In this document: positions 33,857-43,033 of the stretch, piece by piece
Position numbering within the stretch: the stretch's first letter is position 1
Layout of the letters: the number at the start of each line of letters is the position of its first letter
DNA from: Streptomyces ambofaciens ATCC 23877
GTDB lineage: Bacteria; Actinomycetota; Actinomycetes; Streptomycetales; Streptomycetaceae
Assembly: GCF_001267885.1 (NCBI RefSeq)
Contig: NZ_CP012382.1
Location: 3,707,001-3,771,000, forward strand
DNA: 64,000 nucleotides
Direction: 5' to 3'
Position numbers and translations under genes: made by a program
Notes under the pieces: model-generated
The model's database searches: none
What the model was told of the DNA's origin: nothing
Seen by the model: the letters and a program-made list of their open reading frames with translations, nothing else

Positions 33857-34909
33857 ATGAACATGACCGAGAGCCTCCGCCACCACGGCGAGTACGAGCA
33901 CGCGAACCCGTACCCGGGAACCGAGCAGCACGCCTCCTCTCCCGTCAGCCCCGAGTGGCCGCCCCCGCCGGCCCAGCCGCCCGCCGCCGGCTTCCCGGAG
34001 GGGCAGCCCGGCCGGCCGCGCGGGAAGCGCACGGTCCGGCGCGGCCCCGCCGCCCTGCTCGCGGCCGTGGCGATCGTCGCGGCGGCCGTCGGCGGCGGCA
34101 CCGCGTACGGCATCCAGGAGCTGACCGGCAGCGACACCGTCGCCTCCAGCTCCACCAGCACCCACGTGGTGCCGTCCAGCCAGAAGGGCACGGTCTCCGG
34201 GGTCGCCGCGGCGGTCAGCCCGAGCATCGTCGAGATCAGCGCCACCTCGAACGCCGGCTCCTCCACCGGCTCCGGCGTGATCATCACCGGTGACGGCGAG
34301 ATCATCACCAACAACCACGTCGTCTCCGGCGCCTCCTCCGTCAAGGTCACGACCAGCGACGGCAAGCGGTACACCGCCCGGGTCGTCGGCACCGACAGCA
34401 GCAAGGACCTCGCGCTGATCAAGCTGGAGGACGCCTCCGGTCTGAAGGCCGCGACCCTCGGAGACTCCGACGGCGTCGGGGTCGGCGACCAGGTCGTCGC
34501 GATCGGCTCCCCGGAAGGCCTGACCGGCACCGTGACCAGCGGCATCGTCTCGGCCCTCGACCGCGACGTGACCGTCTCGACGGACGAGGGTCAGCAGCAA
34601 CAGCAACAGCAGCAGGGGCAGGGACAGGGCGGTGGCTGGCCGTTCGAGTTCGGTGGCCAGGAGTTCAACGGCGACACCGGCTCGTCCACCACGACGTACA
34701 AGGCGATCCAGACGGACGCCTCCCTCAACCCGGGCAACTCCGGCGGCGCGCTGATCGACATGAACGGCAACATCATCGGCATCAACTCCGCGATGTACTC
34801 GGCGACCGAGTCCTCCGCCAGTGCGGGCAGCGTCGGCCTCGGCTTCGCCATCCCGGTCAACACCGTCAAGGCCGACCTGTCCGCGCTGCGCGCGGGCGCC
34901 GACAGCTGA
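33857..34909 (+). CDS. Membrane-anchored trypsin-like (HtrA-type) serine protease without PDZ
   Basis: 350 residues. A Pro-rich cytosolic N-terminus (about 1-55) is followed by a single transmembrane helix (about 57-78) and a secreted chymotrypsin-fold domain (about 110-345). The catalytic triad is seen in TNNHVVSG, KDLALIKL and LNPGNSGGAL. A run of Gln residues (about 245-251) interrupts the domain. The usual C-terminal PDZ domain of HtrA is absent. It lies just upstream of a two-component system on the same strand, whose signal may be envelope stress. Confidence 0.93.
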   Translation: MNMTESLRHHGEYEHANPYPGTEQHASSPVSPEWPPPPAQPPAAGFPEGQPGRPRGKRTVRRGPAALLAAVAIVAAAVGGGTAYGIQELTGSDTVASSSTSTHVVPSSQKGTVSGVAAAVSPSIVEISATSNAGSSTGSGVIITGDGEIITNNHVVSGASSVKVTTSDGKRYTARVVGTDSSKDLALIKLEDASGLKAATLGDSDGVGVGDQVVAIGSPEGLTGTVTSGIVSALDRDVTVSTDEGQQQQQQQQGQGQGGGWPFEFGGQEFNGDTGSSTTTYKAIQTDASLNPGNSGGALIDMNGNIIGINSAMYSATESSASAGSVGLGFAIPVNTVKADLSALRAGADS

Positions 34910-34981
34910 GCGGACACCCGGACATGCGACGCTGAAGGCGTTGGCAGCCCCGTACCCCACCGCATCCGAGGACCCGAGCCC

Positions 34982-35722
34982 ATGAGCCCCGCAGAAGGCG
35001 ACCGCGACCGTGAGACCCAGCGCATCCTGATCGTCGACGACGAGCCGGCCGTCCGCGAAGCCCTGCAACGCAGCCTCGCCTTCGAGGGATACGACACCGA
35101 GGTCGCCGTCGACGGCGCCGACGCGCTCCAGAAGGCGGCGGCCTACCGGCCCGACCTCGTCGTCCTCGACATCCAGATGCCCCGCATGGACGGTCTGACC
35201 GCCGCCCGCCGCATCCGCGGTGCGGGCGACCTGACCCCGATCCTGATGCTCACCGCCCGTGACACGGTCGGCGACCGGGTGACCGGCCTCGACGCCGGCG
35301 CCGACGACTACCTGGTCAAACCCTTCGAGCTGGACGAGCTGTTCGCCCGTATCCGCGCGCTGCTGCGCCGCAGTTCCTACGCGGCGGCGGTCGACGCCGC
35401 CCAGGGCGACGACGACACCCTCACCTTCGCCGACCTGACCATGGACCTGGCGACGCGGGAGGTCGTGCGGGGCGGGCGGCCGGTGGAGCTGACCCGCACG
35501 GAGTTCACGCTCCTGGAGATGTTCATGGCCCACCCGCGCCAGGTCCTCACCCGGGAGCAGATCCTGAAGGCGGTCTGGGGCTTCGACTTCGAGCCGTCCT
35601 CCAACTCCCTCGACGTGTACGTCATGTACCTGCGCCGCAAGACCGAGGCGGCGGGCGAGCCGCGCCTGGTGCACACCGTGCGCGGCGTCGGCTACGTCCT
35701 GCGGCAGGGCGGCGCGGAGTGA
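34982..35722 (+). CDS. OmpR/PhoB-type response regulator
   Basis: 246 residues. The receiver (about 14-128) has the acidic pair IVDDEPAV, the phosphorylation Asp in [13 protein letters not shown] and the Lys in LVKPFEL. The winged helix (about 150-243) has [31 protein letters not shown] and [18 protein letters not shown]. It is overlapped by the histidine kinase gene by 4 bases (GTGA). The pair probably controls the upstream protease. Confidence 0.95.
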   Translation: MSPAEGDRDRETQRILIVDDEPAVREALQRSLAFEGYDTEVAVDGADALQKAAAYRPDLVVLDIQMPRMDGLTAARRIRGAGDLTPILMLTARDTVGDRVTGLDAGADDYLVKPFELDELFARIRALLRRSSYAAAVDAAQGDDDTLTFADLTMDLATREVVRGGRPVELTRTEFTLLEMFMAHPRQVLTREQILKAVWGFDFEPSSNSLDVYVMYLRRKTEAAGEPRLVHTVRGVGYVLRQGGAE

Positions 35723-37140
35723 GGGGACCGGTGCGCCGTTTCCGGGCGCTGCCGCTGCGCTCGCGCCTGGCGCTGCTGGTGGCGGCGGCGGTGGCGTTCG
35801 CCGTGACGGCGGCGGCCGTGGCCTGCTGGTTCGTGGTGAAGAGCGTGCTGGTCAGCTCGCTGGACGAGGCCCTGAAGGCGAACCGCATGGACGGGCAGCA
35901 GGTGAGCCAGTACGTCAACCTGCGCACCGGTCTGTGCGCCCACGATCCGGTCACCCACGAGGAGAACCCCTTCGGCTCGTCCGTGCAGCTCGTGGACCGC
36001 AAGGGCGGCAGCTGCCTCATCATCGGCACGGAGGAGGTCCCGCTCACCGACGCCGACCACGCCGTGGCCGAGGGCACGTCCTCCGACGCGCTGCACGACG
36101 CCACGGGGTCCGACGGCGACCAGTACCGCGTCTTCACCTACCCCGTGCCCAATCTGCAGGGCGTCGCCGTCTCCGCCGCGCGACCGCTGGGCGAGGTGAA
36201 CAGCTCCCTCAGCAACCTGGCGTTGGTGCTCGTCTTCGTCGCGGGTGCCGGTGTCGTCGGCGCGGGCGCCGCCGGCCTCTGGGTGGCCCGGACCGGCCTG
36301 CGCCCCGTCGACGAACTGACGCGGGCCGTCGAACACGTCGCCCGTACCGAGGACCTCACCATCCGCATCCCCGTCGAGGAGGACGGCGAGGACGAGATCG
36401 CGCGCCTCTCGCGCTCCTTCAACAGCATGACCTCGTCGCTCGCCAGCTCCCGCGACCTGCAACAGCAGCTCATCGCCGACGCGGGCCACGAGCTGCGCAC
36501 CCCCCTCACCTCCCTGCGCACCAACATCGAGCTCCTCACCCGCAGCGAGGAGACCGGCCGCCCCCTCCCCGAGGCGGACCGCAGGGCCCTGCTGGCCTCG
36601 GTGAAGGCCCAGATGACGGAGCTGGCGGCGCTGATCGGCGACCTCCAGGAGCTGTCCCGCCCCGACACCGGCCAGCACGCGGGCAAGGCCGTCATCGTCG
36701 CCTGGCACGACGTCGTCGACGCCGCCCTGCGCCGCGCCCGCCTGCGCGGCCCCGAGCTGACCCTCACGGCCGACGTGCGGCCCTGGTACGTACGGGCGGA
36801 ACCGGCCGCACTGGAACGCGCGGTCGTGAACATCCTGGACAACGCGGTGAAGTTCAGCCCGGCGTCCGGCACCGTCGACGTACGCCTCGCCGACGGTGTC
36901 CTGACCGTCCGCGACCACGGCCCCGGCATCCCCGCCGACGAACTGCCCCACGTCTTCGACCGCTTCTGGCGCTCCCCGTCGGCCCGCGCGCTGCCCGGCT
37001 CGGGCCTGGGCCTGTCGATCGTGGCCCGCACGGTCCAGCAGGCGGGCGGCGAGGTGAGCCTGACCCCGGCGGAGGGGGGCGGCACGACCGCGACGGTACG
37101 ACTGCCGGGGGCACCGGTGCCCCCGCCGGAGGTGCCGTGA
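35719..37140 (+). CDS. Sensor histidine kinase
   Basis: 473 residues. Two transmembrane helices (about 15-38 and 160-190) border an extracytoplasmic sensor that carries two Cys (LCAHDP and GGSCLII). HAMP (about 195-245), HisKA with phospho-His in [16 protein letters not shown], and HATPase with [25 protein letters not shown] and GSGLGLSIV follow in order. It is the partner of the overlapping response regulator. The signal is unknown. Confidence 0.95.
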   Translation: MRGPVRRFRALPLRSRLALLVAAAVAFAVTAAAVACWFVVKSVLVSSLDEALKANRMDGQQVSQYVNLRTGLCAHDPVTHEENPFGSSVQLVDRKGGSCLIIGTEEVPLTDADHAVAEGTSSDALHDATGSDGDQYRVFTYPVPNLQGVAVSAARPLGEVNSSLSNLALVLVFVAGAGVVGAGAAGLWVARTGLRPVDELTRAVEHVARTEDLTIRIPVEEDGEDEIARLSRSFNSMTSSLASSRDLQQQLIADAGHELRTPLTSLRTNIELLTRSEETGRPLPEADRRALLASVKAQMTELAALIGDLQELSRPDTGQHAGKAVIVAWHDVVDAALRRARLRGPELTLTADVRPWYVRAEPAALERAVVNILDNAVKFSPASGTVDVRLADGVLTVRDHGPGIPADELPHVFDRFWRSPSARALPGSGLGLSIVARTVQQAGGEVSLTPAEGGGTTATVRLPGAPVPPPEVP

Positions 37141-37150
37141 GGTTCGGCGC

Positions 37151-37357
37151 CTACGCGGGCCGCCCCCGCATGCCTGCCAGGAACGCCCCCCACGCCCCGG
37201 CCCCGAAGACCAGCACCCGCCCCTCCGGCACCTTGCTGTCACGCACGGGGACGAGGCCGGGGCAGCCGTCGGCGACCTCGACGCAGTTGTTGTCTCCGCC
37301 GTCGCTGTAGGACGACTTGTGCCAGGTGACGTTGCCGAGGTCCGGGGTGTGCTTCAT
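37151..37357 (-). CDS. DUF397 protein
   Basis: 68 residues with the family core W-x-KSSYSDGGDNNCVEVAD, VPVRDSK and a C-terminal GAWGAFLAGMR. DUF397 proteins are encoded next to DUF5753-type helix-turn-helix regulators in Streptomyces (WhiJ/AbaA-like modules). It overlaps the upstream regulator gene by 4 bases. The role is thought to be as antagonist or partner of the DNA-binding protein. Confidence 0.92.
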   Translation of the reverse strand: MKHTPDLGNVTWHKSSYSDGGDNNCVEVADGCPGLVPVRDSKVPEGRVLVFGAGAWGAFLAGMRGRPA

Positions 37358-38181
37358 GATCGGTGCTCCTCCAGTACGTCCCTGATGAACGTCAGCGATT
37401 CCGACGGCGACAGCGCCAGGTCCCGCAGCCGATCGTAGGACAAACGGTGGTGCAGAACGTCTCCCGGATCGTCCGTCAGCAGTCCGCCACTGTCACCCTC
37501 CGTGTAGGCGACCGAGCTCCCGTCCAGCTGCCACAGCAGGGTCAGTGAGCCCTTGCTCATGAAGTCGTGGATCCCGGCCGCGAACGGCAGCACCTGTACG
37601 ACGACGTTGGGCCATCGCGCGATCGCTTCGATGTGCGTCAACTGGTTCTCCCAGGTCGCCGGTCCGGCTGAGGGACGGCGGAAGGCGAGTTCGTCCATGA
37701 CGAAGCGGACGTTCGGCGCCGGCCGCTTGCTCAGCAGAAGTTGCCGTCCCAGGCGAGCCGCGACCTGCTCCTCCACTGCCTCCTGGTCCCGCTCCGTTGT
37801 CTGGGGCCCGGACAACACCTCTCGGGCGAAGTCCTCGGTCTGCATCAGACCCGGGACGTTCGGCGTGTACTTGTACATGACCCGCGCTGTCGACTCCAGA
37901 CGCATGAACTCCCTGTACTTGTCCTTGAAGGCGTCGATCCGAGCGACTTTCCACAGGCTTACCAGCAGATCGCCGGCGCCGTAGTAGCTGTCGAGGTCTT
38001 CCATGACCGTCACCTTGGACAGCCGCTCCCCCGACTCCAACCGGCTCAGATAGCTCTTGTCGTACCCGGACTCATCGGCCAGTTGTCCCAGGGATTTGCC
38101 CTCCTTCTCCCGCAGGAAACGCAGTGTCCGGCCCAGCACCGCGCGCCCCGACTCACCCTGTCCGTCATACCGTTCGGCCAT
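37354..38181 (-). CDS. Helix-turn-helix regulator with DUF5753 domain
   Basis: 275 residues from the ATG at 38181. The XRE-type HTH (about 15-72) has LREKEGKSLGQLADESGYDKSYLSRLESGERL. The DUF5753 domain (about 85-270) has YTPNVPGLMQTEDFAREVL and FMSKGSLTLLW. Its start codon region is divergent from a 96-residue partner gene. Such modules modulate antibiotic production and development in S. coelicolor (whiJ, abaA-like clusters); the target of this one is unknown. Confidence 0.92.
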   Translation of the reverse strand: MAERYDGQGESGRAVLGRTLRFLREKEGKSLGQLADESGYDKSYLSRLESGERLSKVTVMEDLDSYYGAGDLLVSLWKVARIDAFKDKYREFMRLESTARVMYKYTPNVPGLMQTEDFAREVLSGPQTTERDQEAVEEQVAARLGRQLLLSKRPAPNVRFVMDELAFRRPSAGPATWENQLTHIEAIARWPNVVVQVLPFAAGIHDFMSKGSLTLLWQLDGSSVAYTEGDSGGLLTDDPGDVLHHRLSYDRLRDLALSPSESLTFIRDVLEEHRS

Positions 38182-38307
38182 GTACGCCCTCCCTGTTGCC
38201 CAGCGGTCCGGGCAACGCCAGACCCCTTTCGCAGAGTACGACCAAGCAGTGACGATCAACGCACTGAAAGTAATCGCTCCTGCTCGGCCGTCCCCTGGAG
38301 GGAACCC

Positions 38308-38598
38308 ATGCCCACGCCCCCGCTCCGCCTCCTCCCTTGGACCACCCCCGAAGGCAACCCGTGCTACCTGAGCACCGACGACGGTCGCGGCCTGATGTCC
38401 CGGATCGCCGATGACATCGAGGCGGCTCAGCTGGACTCGGGCGAGGAGGTACTCGCGGGAGCCAGGGCCGTGCTCGCCGACCGGAAGGCAGGTGAGCGGG
38501 CGGTGCGGTTCGCGCTGACCAGGGCGACGGAGTCGCTGGAGGACGTGCTGAGGGTCGCGGTCAGCCGCGGGCGGCGCATCCCCCACCCGGTCGAGTGA
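38308..38598 (+). CDS. Small protein of a DUF397/XRE module
   Basis: 96 residues with GGAGGGAAC before the ATG at 38308. It opens LRLLPWTTPEGNPCYLSTDDG, as do the third members of many Streptomyces XRE/DUF397 clusters. The rest is an Ala/Glu/Arg helix region. It has no known enzymatic motif. Divergent from the regulator and so likely under its control. Confidence 0.8.
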   Translation: MPTPPLRLLPWTTPEGNPCYLSTDDGRGLMSRIADDIEAAQLDSGEEVLAGARAVLADRKAGERAVRFALTRATESLEDVLRVAVSRGRRIPHPVE

Positions 38599-38701
38599 TC
38601 CGGCCGCATCTCACCTGGTCGGCCGAGCCGGCCTACGTAGCGTGAGGGTGCTGCCTGTGGCCCGAACCCGCTCAGCCCACACCTGAGGAGGTGAGGTCAC
38701 C

Positions 38702-39352
38702 ATGACCGCTCTTGCGCACGAGAGGCCCGAAACCATGCCCGAGTTCTCAACGACGGGGTCGGAGAACGGGCTGGGCCTGGACGAGGTCGTGTGGCAGGCA
38801 TGGAAGGCCATGGAACTCCCCGAGGGCTACCGCGCCGAGATCATCGAGGGAACCATCGAGGTGTCACCCACCGGTCGCCTGCCCCGTGCCCGGATCGTGA
38901 ACCGACTGCGGGACGCCCTGGTGCGTTTTCTGCGAGAGGGCGAGTATGCGGCCTATCAGGACGCCAACGTCGTCTCCCGGCGCAAGGTCTGGATCCCCGA
39001 CCTCTTCGTCGCGCCCGAGGATCTGGAACCCTACGCGGACGAGGACGGGCTGGGTGTCGACGCGGCGGCGGTCCGGCTGGTGGTCGAGGTGGTCTCCCCC
39101 GGCAGGCTCAACGAGGACCGGGACCGGGTCAGGAAGCGCCGTGAGTACGCCCGCGCAGGCATCCCCGTCTACGTGATCGTCGATGACCACGATGCCCAGG
39201 GGACCGTCACGGTGCTCACCGAACCCCGGCCCGACAAGGGCGACTGGCTGGGCGTCGTACGAGTCCCCTACGGGACGGACGCCGAGGTTCCGAAGGGACC
39301 CGCCATGGGTTTCGTGATCGGAGAGGCCGTCACCGGCCCCAAGCGGGCCTGA
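38702..39352 (+). CDS. Uma2 family protein (PD-(D/E)XK nuclease fold)
   Basis: 216 residues, with GAGGAGGTGA before the ATG. The restriction-like core shows AEIIEGTIEVSPTGR, IPDLFVAPED and VVEVVSPGRLNEDRDRVRKRREYARAGIPVYVIVD, giving Glu-Asp-Glu acidic residues; the usual Lys after the second acid position is less clear. Such proteins are numerous in Streptomyces and their function is not known. It may be a nuclease or an inactive derivative. Confidence 0.85.
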   Translation: MTALAHERPETMPEFSTTGSENGLGLDEVVWQAWKAMELPEGYRAEIIEGTIEVSPTGRLPRARIVNRLRDALVRFLREGEYAAYQDANVVSRRKVWIPDLFVAPEDLEPYADEDGLGVDAAAVRLVVEVVSPGRLNEDRDRVRKRREYARAGIPVYVIVDDHDAQGTVTVLTEPRPDKGDWLGVVRVPYGTDAEVPKGPAMGFVIGEAVTGPKRA

Positions 39353-39375
39353 CCCGGCGCAGCAGGGGGAAGAGG

Positions 39376-39421
39376 AAGGGGCCCGGTGACCCCGCACGTG
39401 CTGCGGGATACCGGGCCCCTT
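39376..39421. terminator. Bidirectional terminator hairpin
   Basis: AAGGGGCCCGGT (39376-39387) pairs perfectly with ACCGGGCCCCTT (39410-39421). An inner CCCGCA/TGCGGG stem lies within the loop. It separates the convergent Uma2 and 5'-nucleotidase genes. Confidence 0.9.
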
Positions 39422-39444
39422 CGATGCACCGGGCCGTACGGGGC

Positions 39445-41271
39445 CTACCGCACGACCGTGATCCGGTCCGCCGTCGGCACCGCGATCGGGTCGGCCGCCG
39501 ACGAGTTGGCCGTCAGGTACTGCTCCAGCGCCGTCAGGTCGTCCGCGCCGACTAGTTCGTTCGCGCCCTCGCCCAGGGTCGTGAAGCCGTCGCCGCCGCC
39601 CGCGAGGAAGCTGTTCGACGCGACGCGGTAGGTGGCCGCCGGGTCGAGGGGCGAGCCGTTCAGGCGGATGGAGTCCGCGACCACGCGGTCCGCGCCCGTC
39701 TTCGTCAGGTCCAGGGTGTAGGTGAGGCCGGACGAGACCTGGAGGATCTTCGGCGCCGCCTCGTTCGGGCCGCTCACCTGCTCCTTGAGGACCTGGACGA
39801 GCTGGGCGCCCGTGTAGTCCTGGAGGTTCACCGTGTTGGCGAAGGGCTGGACGGCGAAGCCCTCGGCGTACGTGACGACGCCGTCGCCCTCGCTGCCCGT
39901 GGACGCGTGGGTCAGCGGGGCGCGGATGCCGCCCGGGTTCATCAGGGCCAGGTCGGTCTCCGGGTCCTGGGACCTGCCGTACGCGAGCTGCGCGTCGGCT
40001 ATCAGGTCGCCGAGCGGGGACTCGGTGCCGTCACGGGAGATGTCGCCGGCGATGTAGCCGATGGGGCGGTTGCCGATCGGGGCGGCGAGGGTGCCCCACC
40101 GGTCGATCAGGCGGGTCATGTCCGGTGCCTTCGGGACGTCCCGCGTCACCACGTGGTTGGCCGACTTCACCGACGTACGGGCGATGTCACCCGTGCGACG
40201 GTCGTAGGTCAGCGTCGTGTCCGTGTAGAGGCGGCCGAAGGACGAGGCCGAGGTGACCATGCGGGGGTTGCCCGCCGGGTCGGGGACCGTGCACACGTAC
40301 GCGTTGTGGGTGTGGCCGGTGACCAGCGCGTCGACCTGGGGCGTGACGTTCTTCGCGATGTCGACGATCGGGCCGGAGATGCCGTCGCCGGCGCCCGGGG
40401 AGTCGCAGTCGTAGTTGTAGGAGGACGACGCCGGGAATCCGCCCTCGTGGATCAGGGCGACGATCGACTTCACGCCCTGGCGCTGGAGCACCTTGGCGTA
40501 CTTGTCGATCGTCTCGACCTCGTCCTTGAAGGACAGGCCCTTGACGCCCTCCGCCGAGACGACGTCCGGGGTGGCCTCCAGGGTCACGCCGATGAAGCCG
40601 ACCTTGACGCCCTTGTGCTTCCACACCCAGTACGGCTCGAGGATGGGCCTGCGGGTCTTCTCGTCGAGGACGTTCGCCGCCAGGTACGGGAAGTCGGCGC
40701 CCTTGAACCCCTTGTCCGTGTAGCAGCCCTCGGTGGGGTGGCAGCCGCCGTTCTGCAGGCGGGCCAGCTCCTTGGCGCCCTCGTCGAACTCGTGGTTGCC
40801 GACGCTCGTCACGTCCAGGTCGAGGGCGTTCAGCGCCTCGACGGTCGGCTCGTCGTGGAAGAGGCCGGACAGCAGCGGGGACGCGCCCACCATGTCGCCG
40901 CCCGCCGCGGTGACGGAGTAGCGGTTGCCCTTGCGGGCCTCGCGCAGGTGGGTGGCGAGGTACTCCACGCCGCCCGCGTCGACCGTCTTCGTCGTGCCGT
41001 CGGGCTGGACCTCGGTGACCCGGCCGGAGGAGCCGGCCGGCGGCTCCAGGTTGCCGTGCAGGTCGTTGAAGGAGAGGAGCTGGACGTCCTGGTAGCGGCC
41101 GGTCCCGTGCCCGTGGCCCCCGTGGCCCCGCTCGCCCCCGCCCGGGTTCGCCGAGGCGGGCAGTGCCGCCGCGGCGAGCGCGCCGGCGGTGACGACGGTG
41201 GCGGCGACGGCGAGGAGACGGCTCGTACGGCGTCCGCGGCGCGGTTGGTGCGACTGTGCTGTGGCTGGCAT
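39445..41271 (-). CDS. Secreted 5'-nucleotidase / UshA-type metallophosphoesterase
   Basis: 608 residues. A Tat-like signal (RRGRRTSRLLAVAATVV, cleavage about residue 40) is followed by a His/Gly-rich linker. The metallophosphoesterase domain (about 60-340) has SFNDLHGNL, GGDMVGASP, VGNHEFDEG and VTGHTHNAY. The C-terminal nucleotidase domain (about 370-600) has MNPGGIRAPL and ending VASNSFLAGGGDGF. It releases phosphate from extracellular nucleotides. A PHO-box-like sequence lies about 100 bp upstream (41371-41392); the S. coelicolor homologue is PhoP-dependent. Confidence 0.93.
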   Translation of the reverse strand: MPATAQSHQPRRGRRTSRLLAVAATVVTAGALAAAALPASANPGGGERGHGGHGHGTGRYQDVQLLSFNDLHGNLEPPAGSSGRVTEVQPDGTTKTVDAGGVEYLATHLREARKGNRYSVTAAGGDMVGASPLLSGLFHDEPTVEALNALDLDVTSVGNHEFDEGAKELARLQNGGCHPTEGCYTDKGFKGADFPYLAANVLDEKTRRPILEPYWVWKHKGVKVGFIGVTLEATPDVVSAEGVKGLSFKDEVETIDKYAKVLQRQGVKSIVALIHEGGFPASSSYNYDCDSPGAGDGISGPIVDIAKNVTPQVDALVTGHTHNAYVCTVPDPAGNPRMVTSASSFGRLYTDTTLTYDRRTGDIARTSVKSANHVVTRDVPKAPDMTRLIDRWGTLAAPIGNRPIGYIAGDISRDGTESPLGDLIADAQLAYGRSQDPETDLALMNPGGIRAPLTHASTGSEGDGVVTYAEGFAVQPFANTVNLQDYTGAQLVQVLKEQVSGPNEAAPKILQVSSGLTYTLDLTKTGADRVVADSIRLNGSPLDPAATYRVASNSFLAGGGDGFTTLGEGANELVGADDLTALEQYLTANSSAADPIAVPTADRITVVR

Positions 41272-41370
41272 GCGCCCCCCTGTGGGTGTGCGTGACGCGA
41301 GCCGCTGAGGAGACGGCTCGCCGGCGCAGCAGCCTAGAGTCAACGCGCGTAGCGCGACAGGGGTTTCCGG

Positions 41371-41392
41371 GTTACATCCTGGTTTACCTTGC
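41371..41392. promoter_or_regulatory. Candidate PHO box between 5'-nucleotidase and mshD
   Basis: GTTACATCCTG (41371-41381) and GTTTACCTTGC (41382-41392) are adjacent 11-bp units resembling the PhoP direct repeat GTTCACC-N4. A weaker unit may precede them. The match is poorer than that before pstS. Confidence 0.5.
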
Positions 41393-41442
41393 TCCTCCTG
41401 AGCTGCCGCCGCTTGCCGCGGTCGCCCCTTACCCTCGTACGC

Positions 41443-42372
41443 ATGACCAGCGACGACACCGTGCGGCCCGGCCGCCCCCGCTCGATCGAGACCCTCGCCG
41501 AACTCACCCCGGAGCAGACCGACGCCGTCCTCGCCCTGCTCGCCGAGGCCGCCCGCAGCGACGGGCAGCAGGCCGTGTCCGAGCAGGGCCGGCTGCAACT
41601 GCGCGGCCCCGCACGGGACGGCGTCTCGCACCTGCTGCTCTCCGTGAACGGCGACGCTCTCGTGGGCTACGCCCAGCTGGAGGGCACCGACCCGATCGAG
41701 CCCCCGGCCGCCGAGCTGGTCGTCCACCCCTCGCACCGGGGGCAGGGCCACGGCCGTGCGCTGGGCGCCGCGCTGCTCGCCGCCTCCGGCAAGCGGCTGC
41801 GGGTCTGGGCGCACGGCGGCCACTCCGCCGCCCGGCATCTGGCGCAGGTGCTCGGGTTGACCCTCTTCCGCGAACTGCGGCAGATGCGACGTCCGTTGGC
41901 CGACCTGGACCTGCCGGACCCGAAGCTGCCCGAGGGCGTGACCGTCCGCACCTTCGAGCCCGGCCGGGACGACGCGGCCTGGCTCGCGGTGAACGCCGCC
42001 GCCTTCGCCCACCACCCCGAGCAGGGCTCCCTCACCCAGCGGGACCTCGACGACCGCAAGGCCGAGGCCTGGTTCGACCCGTCGGGGTTCTTCCTGGCCG
42101 AGCGGGACGGCAGGCTGATCGGCTTCCACTGGACCAAGGTGCACGCCGAGGAGCGGCTCGGCGAGGTGTACGTCCTCGGCATCCGCCCCGACACGCAGGG
42201 CGGTGGCCTGGGCAAGGCCCTGACCACCATCGGTCTCAGGCACCTGGCGGAGCGGGGACTGCCCACGGCGATGCTGTACGTCGACGCCGACAACAAGGCG
42301 GCGGTGTCCGTCTACGAGCGCCTGGGGTTCGTCACCCACGAGACGGACCTGATGTACCGCACGGAGACCTGA
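41443..42372 (+). CDS. mshD: Mycothiol synthase
   Basis: 309 residues. Two tandem GNAT domains: the first has HPSHRGQGHGRALGAALL (about 90-107), the second the acetyl-CoA loop RPDTQGGGLGKALTTIGL (about 246-263). It acetylates the cysteinyl amine of Cys-GlcN-Ins in the last step of mycothiol synthesis. The ATG at 41443 gives the family length. It is divergent from the 5'-nucleotidase gene. Confidence 0.93.
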   Translation: MTSDDTVRPGRPRSIETLAELTPEQTDAVLALLAEAARSDGQQAVSEQGRLQLRGPARDGVSHLLLSVNGDALVGYAQLEGTDPIEPPAAELVVHPSHRGQGHGRALGAALLAASGKRLRVWAHGGHSAARHLAQVLGLTLFRELRQMRRPLADLDLPDPKLPEGVTVRTFEPGRDDAAWLAVNAAAFAHHPEQGSLTQRDLDDRKAEAWFDPSGFFLAERDGRLIGFHWTKVHAEERLGEVYVLGIRPDTQGGGLGKALTTIGLRHLAERGLPTAMLYVDADNKAAVSVYERLGFVTHETDLMYRTET

Positions 42373-42382
42373 GAAGCGCGCG

Positions 42383-43033
42383 CTAGGCCGGTCCGCCGGC
42401 GCCGCGCGGCCGACGACCCCGCCGTCCCAGCGGCTCCGGCCCGCACGCCGCCCACACCGTCACCGCCGCGGCGGTGAGCACCGCCCACCGGTCGTGCCCC
42501 TGCGACCACCGCGGATCGCCGGGCGTCGTGAACATCGCCCAGTCCTCCGGCGTCAGCAGCGGCGCGAGGACGGCCGCCAGCAGCAGCGCCGCCGCGACGA
42601 CCGGCCCCGGACGCGCCTCGTCCGTCAGCCGTACGACCGCCGCGGCGCCGGCCAGCGCCAGGGCGCCCGTCGCCCCCGCCTCCAGGGTGATGTCGCCGGC
42701 CGGGGGCCGGGACGCGGCGGGGACGAGCAGCAGGACGGCCGCCCACCACAGCACGGCGGCCGGTGCGACCAGGGCCACCCGCAGCGCCTGCCGCAGCGGG
42801 CGCCGGGTCGGCACGGCCGTGGTGAGGTGCCGGGCGGGGTCGTCCAGCAGGAAGGCCAGGCCGAGCGCGCCGATCAGGGCGGTGCCGCGCAGCAGGGTGA
42901 GCGTCTGCCACGGGGTCGGCTCCGCACCCGTCAGGGCCGGTGCGGCGGCGACCAGCAGCCCGAGCACCCCGGCGGCGAGCAGGGCCCGCCACGGCAGCGT
43001 GCGCCGCACCGGGCCGGCCAGGGCCGGCGTCAC
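42383..43033 (-). CDS. Hydrophobic membrane protein, last gene of the sigma/ABC operon
   Basis: 216 residues from the GTG at 43033, which overlaps the permease stop by 4 bases (GTGA). About six membrane helices are predicted (for example ALLAAGVLGLLVAA, VLWWAAVLLLVPAA). No signature is recognised. Translational coupling to the permease makes it likely a second membrane component of the same transporter. Confidence 0.8.
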   Translation of the reverse strand: MTPALAGPVRRTLPWRALLAAGVLGLLVAAAPALTGAEPTPWQTLTLLRGTALIGALGLAFLLDDPARHLTTAVPTRRPLRQALRVALVAPAAVLWWAAVLLLVPAASRPPAGDITLEAGATGALALAGAAAVVRLTDEARPGPVVAAALLLAAVLAPLLTPEDWAMFTTPGDPRWSQGHDRWAVLTAAAVTVWAACGPEPLGRRGRRPRGAGGPA

